Part shown: in pieces, positions 17,822 through 25,370 of the stretch
How the letters are laid out: every line of letters starts with the position of its first letter
How positions within the stretch are numbered: the first letter of the stretch is position 1
Origin: an uncultured Verrucomicrobiota bacterium
Lineage (GTDB): Bacteria > Verrucomicrobiota > Verrucomicrobiia > Opitutales > Opitutaceae
Reading direction: 5' to 3'
DNA: 59,624 bases
NCBI GenBank assembly: GCA_903904685.1
Contig: CAIVDS010000091.1
Location: forward strand, 1-59,624
Position numbers and translations under genes: made by a program
Notes under the pieces: model-generated
What the model saw: the letters and a program-made list of their open reading frames with translations, nothing else
Database searches by the model: none
What the model was told of the DNA's origin: nothing

Positions 17822-19456
17822 TCAGCGGGTTTGCTCCAGCGGCAATTCGTGCAACTTCAAATCGGGGTTTTTCTCGATGAAGTAACGCATCGTCCAGTCG
17901 TTGGGGAAGAGCACGATGGGGTGGTCGAACTTGTCCACGCCGAAGCTGACGCCGCTGGCGACGATCAGCGATTGCGGGTTCTTGAGGCTAGGATGCGGCT
18001 CCAGCCAGCGCAGCAGGGTCCACGGGGTGGCCTCGAGGCGGGACTCTGCGTTGTATTCGGATTTGAGGCGGAACTGCACGACCTCGAACTGAAGGTTGCC
18101 GACCGCCGCGAGGAGCGTTGCGCCGGGAGGGGCGTTGCGCGGTTGGAACGATTGCACGACGCCTTCCTGCAAAAGCTGCTCCAGGCCGGCGCGGTATTTC
18201 TTCGAGTCGCCGGAGTTGGGATTGGAGATGTAGGTGAAGACTTCCGATGGGAAGCGCGGAATCTCGTCGTAGGCGATGGTGCGGTCCTCGGTGAGGGTGT
18301 CGCCGATGCCGAAAGAGTCGTGGCCGACGAGGCCGATGACGTCGCCGGGCCAGGCTTCGTCAACGGTCTCGCGTTCCTGTCCGAACAGCCGGTGCGAGGA
18401 GGAGAGGCGCACGGTGCGGCCGGTGCGCTGGTGGACGACGTTCATGTCGCGGGTGAACTTGCCCGAGCAGACGCGGACGAAGGCGATGCGGTCGCGGTGC
18501 TTCGGATCCATGTTCGCCTGGATTTTGAAAACGAAGGCGGAGAATTTTTCGCAGGTGACGGGGATCTCTCGGGCGATGGTCGGGGCGGGCGCGCCGGGCA
18601 CGGTGACGCTGACGGAGTGACGGGAGGTGGGAGGGATGGAGTTCTTGAGGAAACCCTCAAGGAGCAGTTGCACGCCGAAGTTGTTCACGGCGGAGCCGAA
18701 AAAGACGGGCGTCTGTTTGCCGGCCTGCACGGCTTCGAGGTCGAAGGGCGCGCTGGCTCCGTCGAGAATCTCGATCTGCTCGGCGACTTGTTCGTAGGTG
18801 TAGCTGTCGAGTTTTTCACGCACGACGGGATCGGCGAGGCCGGTGACGTTGACCGGTGCGCGGTAGGCGCCGTGGGGTGTGCGCTCGAAGAGATGCACTT
18901 CCTTGGAGCGGCGGTCGTAAACGCCTCGAAAGCCCGGGCCGTTGCCGAGGGGCCAGGTGACGGGACAGGGCGTGAGGCCGAGCACGCGCTCCAATTCGTC
19001 GAGCAGGTCGATCGGGTTGATGGAGGGGCGGTCGCACTTGTTCATGAACGTGAACACGGGGACGCCGCGGCGCTTGCAGACTTCGAAGAGCTTGCGCGTC
19101 TGCGGCTCGATGCCCTTGGCGGCGTCGATGACCATGAGGGCGGCGTCCACGGCGGTGAGCACGCGGTAGGTGTCTTCGGAGAAATCCTTGTGGCCGGGGG
19201 TGTCGAGCAGGTTGACCGCGTAGCCTTGGTAATCGAATTGGAGGACGGTCGAGGAGATGGAGATGCCGCGTTGTTTTTCGAGCTCCATCCAATCGGAGGT
19301 GGTGGCGCGCTGGCTCTTGCGGGCGGTGACGGTGCCGGCGAGATGGATGGCGTTGCCGTAGAGGAGGAACTTCTCGGTGAGCGTGGTTTTGCCGGCGTCG
19401 GGATGCGAGATGATCGCGAAGGTGCGGCGGCGGGCGATTTCCTGGGCGGGCGTCAT
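17822..19456 (-). CDS. prfC: Peptide chain release factor 3
   Basis: This is a 544-residue translational GTPase that recycles RF1 and RF2 from the ribosome after termination. The G motifs are SHPDAGKTT, DTPGHKDF and NKCD. The region around KSQRATTSDWMELEKQRGIS is the switch I signature of RF3 rather than EF-G. Domain II and the RF3 C-terminal domain follow and the length is standard. The start is ATG at 19456. The gene stands alone, with gaps of about 280 bases on each side. Confidence 0.96.
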   Translation of the reverse strand: MTPAQEIARRRTFAIISHPDAGKTTLTEKFLLYGNAIHLAGTVTARKSQRATTSDWMELEKQRGISISSTVLQFDYQGYAVNLLDTPGHKDFSEDTYRVLTAVDAALMVIDAAKGIEPQTRKLFEVCKRRGVPVFTFMNKCDRPSINPIDLLDELERVLGLTPCPVTWPLGNGPGFRGVYDRRSKEVHLFERTPHGAYRAPVNVTGLADPVVREKLDSYTYEQVAEQIEILDGASAPFDLEAVQAGKQTPVFFGSAVNNFGVQLLLEGFLKNSIPPTSRHSVSVTVPGAPAPTIAREIPVTCEKFSAFVFKIQANMDPKHRDRIAFVRVCSGKFTRDMNVVHQRTGRTVRLSSSHRLFGQERETVDEAWPGDVIGLVGHDSFGIGDTLTEDRTIAYDEIPRFPSEVFTYISNPNSGDSKKYRAGLEQLLQEGVVQSFQPRNAPPGATLLAAVGNLQFEVVQFRLKSEYNAESRLEATPWTLLRWLEPHPSLKNPQSLIVASGVSFGVDKFDHPIVLFPNDWTMRYFIEKNPDLKLHELPLEQTR

Positions 19457-19580
19457 GGCTGAATCGGAAAGGCAACAGGGCGCGGGCTGGGAGGGGAAGT
19501 CTTATTTGGTGTGTGCGGCGTTCCGCCTTCCGTCACATTTTCCCCCACGTCGGATGAAATCGAAAATGCCAGGGATCCTG

Positions 19581-19604
19581 CGTTTCGAGGATGCGCAATG
19601 GCGG
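19581..19604. repeat. 24-nt direct repeat, left copy
   Basis: It starts CGTTTCGAGGATGCGC and matches 21683-21706 at 23 of 24 positions in the same orientation. It lies upstream of the protease gene, whose last codons contain the other copy. Confidence 0.6.
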
Positions 19605-19748
19605 CGAGGGCGCGGTGCCCGGCGACTCCGCTGCCGCAGTCCCGGTCTAGGGTTTCATAATTAACGAGGGTGGTGGTGTTTGATATTGCCGGAATGCTAA
19701 TGGAAGCTGAAATGACGGCCGTTGTTGCTCAACCAGCAATGTCACCCC

Positions 19749-21710
19749 ATGCGTAAACGCACCTTCACAGGAGTTTTGTTTTATCTGGCGGCCCTGACCG
19801 CCGCCGTGTGGTGCCGGGCGGGCGAGGAAACCGCGGATACGGTGCTGGCGCGTTCGGAAAGCATCTATACGGGAAGCGATACGATCACCGCGCAGGCTTA
19901 TCAGCGCAGGGTGTATGTCCCCGTCCGGGAGATGCCGGGCGGCAGGGCGAATTTTGGGCCTCCTGCCTCTTATCGGGTGATGGTTCTGAAAAAGAAAAAG
20001 CCCGACGACTGGTATTTCGCCAGCTGGGGGTTCTACGGGAGCGGCGCCGGACAGGCCGGTTTCCCCGGCGCGGTGCGGCCTTCGGGGTATCTGCTTGCCA
20101 AGGCGGGGGCGACCCCTGGACGGATGATCTCATTTGGTGGCGCCAGCACCCCGAAGGGCTCGGGCAACAGCCTGACCGACGACGAATTCTCGCAAACCCT
20201 GCATCATCGCATGCTCGGCCAGCCAACGGCGCTCAGCGCGTTCATGCCGTTGATGGAGACTCCGCCGGGAGAGGCGAAAGCTCCCTTTGGTTTGCAGAAT
20301 GCCAAGCTGACGGGGGAGGAAATGTGGAACCAACGCGCGACCTACCGGATCGACGGCATCGGCGTCATGGGCGGCCCGATGGTCGCTTGGATCGACAAGG
20401 AGAGCGGCTTGATCCTGCGCACGGTGATGCAGGAGGGTTCCGGCATGGGGATGTTCCGGATGATGACCGAGACGATTTACACGACGACGCTCAATAAAAA
20501 GCTGGGTGCGTTCGACTTTGAGGCGAAGCCGCCGGTGACGGCGACTGAAGTGTTGTCCGAGGATGAGATGGGGTTCGGGGCCTCCGCGGTCCTGGCCGCG
20601 TATGCGACGGGCACGGACGGCGGGCAGGCGGGCGGCCTCAACCGCGGGTTCCCTTCGTCCCAGCCGGTCGTCCCGGCGGCGGCCCCGGTTCCGGGCGTGG
20701 CCGAGCAGCAGGCGCTCTCCATGGAGCAGATGGAGGGGATCGTCCTCATCGAGGGCGACGCGAGCACCGCGACCGGGTTCATGACCAAAATGCGCGGGGT
20801 CGATTTCGTGGTCACCAATCAGCATGTGCTCGGCGAAAACAAAAAGATCACGCTCAAGAATCTCCACGGCGAGGTGGTGCCGGTGCAGGCGATCTTCGCC
20901 GCGGTCGGCAGCGACATTGCTATCCTGCGCGTCCCCGCCGCGCAGGGCGCCTTGAAGGTGGCCGACGACGTGCTCAAGTCGGTGAAGATCGGCGACAAGA
21001 TCGTCGTGGTGGGCAACCGCCTCGGCGGCGGCGTGGCCACGCAGACCAGCGGGCAGGTGCTCGGCGTCGGGCCGACGCGCATCGAGGTGAACGCGAATTT
21101 CGAGCCGGGCAACAGCGGCAGCCCCATTTTTTCAACGACCACCCAGGAGGTCGTGGGTGTTGCCACGTATGCGGAGACCCGCAAGGTCGCGGTGGAGGAG
21201 ACCGCCGCCCCGTCGCGCTATGGCGAAGCGGGCCAGGCGCCCGTGACCAAGCTGGAAAAGCGCTGGTTCGGCTATCGCCTCGACAGCGTCACCAAGTGGG
21301 AGGCGATCGACCTCGCGAAGTGGCACGCCCAGGGGGAACGCGTCGAAAAGTTCAGGGATTTTTCCGAGGCCCTCGTGGCGGTCATCCGGTCGAATTTCAA
21401 AAAGGCCGCCGTCAACGAACGGTTGGGCCCGGTCATCGCCGATTTTCAGATGCGGGCCGCGCAAAAGGGCACCAACCGGATGGGCGTGGCGGGCGATGTG
21501 AAGTCGCTGTTCAACAATATTCGCGGCATGGCCGAGACAGGGCTCCGCGACTTCGAGGCGGCGGAGTATTACGACTACTACCGCACATGCCTCTACTGGG
21601 AGGAGAGCGTGCCGATGCAGGCCGATTACCGGAAGGCCATCATCGAGGTGCTGAAGAAATACGAGTCCAACTCGGATGCCTACGTTTCGAGGATGCGCAA
21701 CGGCGGGTGA
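19749..21710 (+). CDS. Secreted trypsin-like serine protease with novel N-terminal domain
   Basis: This is a 653-residue exported protein. A signal peptide covers about residues 1-24 (ATG at 19749; the TTG at 19722 is less likely). Residues of about 30-310 form a domain I do not recognise. The protease domain follows, with the catalytic triad visible as His in TNQHVLG, Asp in GSDIAILRV and Ser in EPGNSGSPIF, the S1C/HtrA-like arrangement. No PDZ domain is evident after it. A helical C-terminal region of about 150 residues ends in a 24-nt repeat shared with the upstream flank. A terminator follows. Substrate and role are unknown. Confidence 0.8.
   Translation: MRKRTFTGVLFYLAALTAAVWCRAGEETADTVLARSESIYTGSDTITAQAYQRRVYVPVREMPGGRANFGPPASYRVMVLKKKKPDDWYFASWGFYGSGAGQAGFPGAVRPSGYLLAKAGATPGRMISFGGASTPKGSGNSLTDDEFSQTLHHRMLGQPTALSAFMPLMETPPGEAKAPFGLQNAKLTGEEMWNQRATYRIDGIGVMGGPMVAWIDKESGLILRTVMQEGSGMGMFRMMTETIYTTTLNKKLGAFDFEAKPPVTATEVLSEDEMGFGASAVLAAYATGTDGGQAGGLNRGFPSSQPVVPAAAPVPGVAEQQALSMEQMEGIVLIEGDASTATGFMTKMRGVDFVVTNQHVLGENKKITLKNLHGEVVPVQAIFAAVGSDIAILRVPAAQGALKVADDVLKSVKIGDKIVVVGNRLGGGVATQTSGQVLGVGPTRIEVNANFEPGNSGSPIFSTTTQEVVGVATYAETRKVAVEETAAPSRYGEAGQAPVTKLEKRWFGYRLDSVTKWEAIDLAKWHAQGERVEKFRDFSEALVAVIRSNFKKAAVNERLGPVIADFQMRAAQKGTNRMGVAGDVKSLFNNIRGMAETGLRDFEAAEYYDYYRTCLYWEESVPMQADYRKAIIEVLKKYESNSDAYVSRMRNGG
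21683..21706. repeat. 24-nt direct repeat, right copy (3' end of protease gene)
   Basis: This copy encodes the last residues of the protease before its TGA at 21708-21710. It matches 19581-19604 with a single T-to-C difference. The two copies bracket 2.1 kb that contains exactly one gene. Confidence 0.6.
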
Positions 21711-21725
21711 CGGACCGTGAAGCCC

Positions 21726-21751
21726 GGCGCGAACCGCGCGCCCGCTTTTTT
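21726..21751 (+). terminator. Intrinsic terminator after the protease gene
   Basis: GGCGCG at 21726-21731 pairs with CGCGCC at 21737-21742, and six T residues follow at 21746-21751. It sits between two converging genes and fits only plus-strand transcription. Confidence 0.65.
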
Positions 21752-21752
21752 C

Positions 21753-22955
21753 CTAGGCCGTGAGGCTGAACCCGAGATGCTCCGCGAGGCGCTGGCGGCG
21801 GATGCCGTAAAACGCCGCGAACGCCCGGATGCGCCCGGCCAGCGCCGAGCCGGGATCGCGCGTGCCGCCCGGCGACGGCGTGGTTTTGATCGCCGCGAGC
21901 ATGAGGTTCTTCGCGGTGTGCTCCGTGGAGATGAACTCGATGACCTTGGTGCGATAACCCGCCCACTCCAGCAGCATGGCGCGGAGCGCGTCGGTGACGA
22001 ACTCGGCCTGGCGTTCCTGGAAAATACCGTGGCTCAACGCGTCGGCCAGCACGGCGGGCGCGGCGAGTTGCGGGCGCAGCTCCTTCTGGCAGCACGGCGA
22101 GACGACGAGCAGGCGCGCGCCCGCAACGAGACCCTTGGCGAGCGCGTCGTCGGTCGCGGTGTCGCAGGCGTGCAGGGCCACGAGCGCGCCCACGTCGGCG
22201 AGCGGAGTCGAGGCGATGTCGCCGGCGGCGAAGCGCAGGTTGGCGAGGTGGTTGTCGCCCGCGATGCGGTTGCAGAGCGCGACCAACTCGGGGCGGGCCT
22301 CGACGCCGGTCACGCTGGCGCGCGCGCCGAGGTGCGCGGCGAGCGCGAAGGTGAGGTAGCCTTTGCCGCAGCCCATGTCGGCGAGGGTGAAGGGCGCGTC
22401 GGCGTCGGCGGGGAGGAGGCCGGCTTCGACGAGGAGGTGGGCGAGGAGTTCGGTGAACTTCTGGATCTGGCGGAACTTGCCGGCCATGCCCTCGCGGGGC
22501 TGGCCGTGATCGTTGGTCACGCCGAGGGCGCGCAGCCAAGGGGCGTCGGCGGGCACGAGGTGGTCCTTGGCGCGGTCGTGGTGCTCGACGGCGGGCGCGG
22601 GGGCGTTGGCGGCCATCTTGATGGAGAGGCGCGCGGTGCCGTCGGCGCGGTTTTCGAGCTGGGCGGTCTGCGCGGGCGTGAAGAGGTGCGCGTCCAGAAA
22701 GTCGCCGCCGATGTGCGGACCGAGGAGCGCGAGCGCGGCGTCGGGGGCATGGTTCTTGATGATGTCGCGCGTGGCGTGCCGCCAGGTGAACGAGAGGTGC
22801 GGGCCGGCCTTGAGGGTGACGGGGCGCACAAAGATGTTCTCGAGCGTGGCGTCGGCCCCGCGGTGCTTGCCGAGGGTGAGCTTCACGAGCGTGCCGTCGT
22901 GGACGGCGGCGGCGAGCAGGGCGAGGAAACGGTCTCGGGAGTCGGCGGCGGACAT
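21753..22955 (-). CDS. Class I SAM-dependent methyltransferase (METTL25-like)
   Basis: This is a 400-residue cytoplasmic protein. The SAM-binding motif I is TLADMGCGKGYLTFALAAHL, at about residues 195-215. Later motifs include LVALHACDTATDD and VVSPCCQKEL, plus a C-terminal HTAKNLMLAAIK. This combination is seen in SAM methyltransferases related to the METTL25/RRNAD1 group. The substrate is not known from sequence. The start ATG at 22955 gives MSAADSRDRF. An in-frame extension to 23396 would translate the repeat array and is rejected. The region is very GC-rich, in sharp contrast to the adjacent array. Confidence 0.75.
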   Translation of the reverse strand: MSAADSRDRFLALLAAAVHDGTLVKLTLGKHRGADATLENIFVRPVTLKAGPHLSFTWRHATRDIIKNHAPDAALALLGPHIGGDFLDAHLFTPAQTAQLENRADGTARLSIKMAANAPAPAVEHHDRAKDHLVPADAPWLRALGVTNDHGQPREGMAGKFRQIQKFTELLAHLLVEAGLLPADADAPFTLADMGCGKGYLTFALAAHLGARASVTGVEARPELVALCNRIAGDNHLANLRFAAGDIASTPLADVGALVALHACDTATDDALAKGLVAGARLLVVSPCCQKELRPQLAAPAVLADALSHGIFQERQAEFVTDALRAMLLEWAGYRTKVIEFISTEHTAKNLMLAAIKTTPSPGGTRDPGSALAGRIRAFAAFYGIRRQRLAEHLGFSLTA

Positions 22956-23079
22956 GTGTCCGGCGAAGTTGAGCGGGGGATTCCGCAATGTCAGTCTTGT
23001 TCGCGGGCGGGGCGGGGAAAATATCCGGCGGGCTTGGGTAACCGTTCCGCAGCGTGGCGGGGGAGCCCGAAACTCTGGC

Positions 23080-23352
23080 GGGGTGGACAAAACGGCAGGC
23101 GCGGTGAACAAAAAACCAAGTGCGGGCGGAAGAAAAGCGAGTGCGGTGATAAGAAAAATTAGCGCGGTAGTCTTAAAACCGATTGCGGTAATAGAAAAAG
23201 TTAGCGCGGTAGTCCTAAAAGCGATTGTGGTGATAGGAAAAACTAATGCGGTGATAATAAAACCTATCGCGGTGATAGTAAAAAGTATCGCGGTAATAGT
23301 AAAACCGAGTGCGGTCGGCCAAAAAATAAGTGCGGGCGGGCCAATTTGACCC
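23080..23352. repeat. Array of about thirteen degenerate 21-nt tandem repeats
   Basis: Units of exactly 21 bases start at 23080, 23101, 23122 and so on to 23332. GCGGT occupies positions 1-5 in most units, and AAAA at positions 12-15 is invariant in the eleven units from 23101 to 23331. The pair 23143-23184 and the pair 23185-23226 form a 42-nt higher-order duplication. Weaker 21-nt periodicity around AAAACAC continues to about 23410. GC content is near 40 percent in the core, against about 70 percent in the flanks. A GTG at 23083 could open an 88-residue plus-strand frame of heptads like SAVVLKP and IAVIVKS. Opposite-strand frames are also open. Coding status is undecided. Confidence 0.85.
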
Positions 23353-23453
23353 GAAAACACGCCAAAATCGGTCAAAAACACGGGAAAACGACCCAAAACA
23401 CACCCAACCCTCTCAGAAACGCCGCAAACCCACCACGCGTTGAACTGAACGGA

Positions 23454-23503
23454 GGTCGGGGCCGCACCCGACGCAAGGCCGACCTAGCCGGTCGGGCTTT
23501 TTT
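23454..23503 (+). terminator. Plus-strand terminator with a competing upstream hairpin
   Basis: CCGACC at 23479-23484 pairs with GGTCGG at 23490-23495, and a run of six T residues ends at 23503. Upstream, GTCGGG at 23455-23460 can pair with CCCGAC at 23467-23472. GGTCGG at 23454 could also pair with the left arm of the terminator. No annotated plus-strand gene ends just before it, because the protease already has its own terminator at 21751. It therefore points to a transcript arising across the repeat array, or to control of the small gene at 23619. Confidence 0.55.
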
Positions 23504-23618
23504 GTGCCTAGCGGGAAGTCCGCACGGTCGCAAACGGAAGCGGGAGAATGTGGGAAGGGAAAGAGGCGGACGCCTTCATCTTGATCTTTCGAGGGCGATC
23601 AAACAAAGTGGGAGCGCG

Positions 23619-23822
23619 ATGTTTCACGTCCTCTTAATCTTGTGTTTTATCGGATTGGTTTTGGCCGTGTTCACGAGTTCGGGCGATGATGCGACCTATT
23701 ATACCACTCATCCCGACGGACGCATGACCGAGCAACGCGGCAAAAACGGGAAAGTCGTGGAGACCTGCGGCCCGCGCAAGCAAAGCGCCCGCTGGATCAC
23801 GGGTTCAGGCGAGGCGGAGTGA
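23619..23822 (+). CDS. Small single-pass membrane protein of unknown function
   Basis: This 67-residue frame starts at ATG 23619 with GGGAG about five bases upstream. Residues 2-17 form a hydrophobic segment (FHVLLILCFIGLVLAVF), followed by a polar part with repeated Thr, Gly, Lys and Arg. No family is recognised. It lies between the repeat array with its terminator and a convergent minus-strand gene. The good ribosome-binding site and a clean membrane segment are the only support that it is real. Confidence 0.45.
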   Translation: MFHVLLILCFIGLVLAVFTSSGDDATYYTTHPDGRMTEQRGKNGKVVETCGPRKQSARWITGSGEAE

Positions 23823-23879
23823 GCGCGGGGCTCAGGACTTGGGGCCGGTCGTCTTGGCGGCGGGGCTTATGGCCGGCGG

Positions 23880-25202
23880 TCAGTAATATTTGCTGCGGGA
23901 AATCACGACCCGGAGCGTTTCGTCCTCGGGGACGAAGGCGTCGAACGTGTCGATGAGCGTCTGCAGCCGCATCAACATATAGGGTTCCAAGGAGCCGGAG
24001 CTGTTCTTGGTGTAAACAACGTCGTCGGCGATGAAGATGGCCGAGTGGATCACGTCGCCGTTCGGCCTGACGAGTTGCACGAGATCGCCGTAGCGCGGGT
24101 CGGACAGCACGGGGAAATAATCGTTATCGATGATTTTCCGGATTTTTTCGTGGTCGGTCAGGCTGAGGTCGGGCGGGTCCCGGAAAAAATTAAGCGCGAC
24201 CCAATGGCAGTCCTTGAGCGCGTCGGCGGGATCCCGCGACGGGAAGGGGAAGGTATAAAGGCATTCCGTCGGCATCGGGGGGAACAGATGGACGATGTCA
24301 ACCCGAGCCCCGCCGGGGACCCGCGACAGCGATTCCAGCATGGGCGTGATATCCTTGCCCCATGAGGCCTTGGACCAGTAGTTCGCTAAGGAGGTGACGT
24401 TGGAGTCCGCCGTGACATGCAGCCGGAGCAGGAGGGTCGATTTACCCACGATCGTCCGGATGAACCGAACCTTGTCGTCGAAAACGGGGATTTTTCCCAA
24501 AACCCAGGGTGCGTCGCAGAAAAAAAGCAACTGCCCGTGGCGAAACGACAGGGTCTTGACCAGATCGATGATGTCGGCGGAGAGGCCGCTGTGCGCGAAG
24601 ATGTCGTCGAACTGATCGGCGCGAAAAGAGGCCATCCGTCCGCGAAGGCCGCTGGCGGGAAGCTGCCAGAGGGCGGTGTAGATCGTCTTCCGCGCACTTG
24701 GGGAAAGGGTGAAGATCAGGTTGTCGGAAGGCGTGATGGTGATCCCGTCGCCGCCTTGCTGCCATTTCGCGGTGTCTGCCAGTTCCGCCCTTTGTGCGGG
24801 GGTCAAATCCGCCTTGTTGAAGAGGGCGGTGAGCGTCTCGGGGGAATAATCGACGAAATACCACCGGCTCCCGATCTCCTCCAGCATCTTGACGGGAAGA
24901 TATTCCTCCAGGGGGGCGATGCGGATGGGGACGGCTTCAAGATGTCCCCACGGGCCCGGTTTCAGGGGCACGGCCCGGTCGGCGGTGGTAGCCAGAAGCT
25001 CGGGGGTGAGCGGGGGTTTCTTGAGGCTCCATTGCGCCCGGCCGGCGACATAACCGGCGACCAGGCAGCCAAGGGCGGCGGCGAGGACGGCGGCGGCGAC
25101 TGCGGGGCGGAGCGCCCCCGCGCAGGAGGAACCTCCGGCGGAGGGCTGCCCATGCAGGGTTTGGGTGGACTGGGGCTGCGGCTTTTCCTTTATCTTTCGC
25201 AC
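23880..25202 (-). CDS. Membrane-anchored protein with possible papain-like (NlpC/P60-type) C-terminal fold
   Basis: This is a 440-residue protein from the GTG at 25202; a TTG at 25223 is equally possible, and no ATG fits. A Pro/Gln-rich N-terminus precedes a transmembrane helix in RPAVAAAVLAAALGCLVAGY. Much of the middle is unrecognised. Near the C-terminus, DCHWVALNFF is followed about 60 residues later by YGDLVQLVRPNGDVIHSAIF. A Cys, a GDLV strand and a His-containing strand are the layout of NlpC/P60-like and permuted papain folds. This is pattern recognition, not a firm assignment. It is downstream of the pilT genes on the same strand. Confidence 0.5.
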   Translation of the reverse strand: MRKIKEKPQPQSTQTLHGQPSAGGSSCAGALRPAVAAAVLAAALGCLVAGYVAGRAQWSLKKPPLTPELLATTADRAVPLKPGPWGHLEAVPIRIAPLEEYLPVKMLEEIGSRWYFVDYSPETLTALFNKADLTPAQRAELADTAKWQQGGDGITITPSDNLIFTLSPSARKTIYTALWQLPASGLRGRMASFRADQFDDIFAHSGLSADIIDLVKTLSFRHGQLLFFCDAPWVLGKIPVFDDKVRFIRTIVGKSTLLLRLHVTADSNVTSLANYWSKASWGKDITPMLESLSRVPGGARVDIVHLFPPMPTECLYTFPFPSRDPADALKDCHWVALNFFRDPPDLSLTDHEKIRKIIDNDYFPVLSDPRYGDLVQLVRPNGDVIHSAIFIADDVVYTKNSSGSLEPYMLMRLQTLIDTFDAFVPEDETLRVVISRSKYY

Positions 25203-25285
25203 GGTTGAAAGGCGAATCCACAACCGGAATAAAACGGAAGTCGAGCCGATTGAAAACCTGCGACGAGGATGCCGGGGACGAAGGT

Positions 25286-25315
25286 GTCAGGGCAGATATT
25301 CGGTCGTCATGACCT
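25286..25315 (-). repeat. 30-nt direct repeat, left copy; resembles a substrate-binding-protein gene end
   Basis: On the minus strand this reads VMTTEYLP and a stop. The 3' end of the ABC substrate-binding gene at 29555-29584 reads VMTTDYLP and a stop. The two 30-nt stretches differ at one position and have the same orientation, 4.27 kb apart. It is either an att-like duplication or the last trace of a second binding-protein gene. Confidence 0.6.
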
Positions 25316-25370
25316 TGCGCGGCAGGCCGCGTGGTTGGCCCGCTGCAAGTGGCGTTGTCAATCCGGCCTG

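Noticed and set aside
17756-19462. Long plus-strand frame opposite prfC
   Set aside because: Low-complexity Gly/Glu/Val translation opposite a clearly conserved RF3 gene.
23000-23040. Sigma-70 promoter driving the array
   Set aside because: TTGTTC and AATATC at 17-base spacing match consensus at only about half the positions, which is too weak to call.
23080-23352. CRISPR array
   Set aside because: Units are 21 nt, directly adjacent and diverged, with no spacers and no cas genes in the window.
23080-23352. Iteron-type replication origin
   Set aside because: The period fits iterons, but no Rep gene, DnaA box cluster or partition gene is near.
22956-23396. N-terminal extension of the methyltransferase through the repeat array
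   Set aside because: It would translate repeats and flank into TITAIGF-like heptads before the conserved start MSAADSRDRF. The ATG at 22955 is sufficient.
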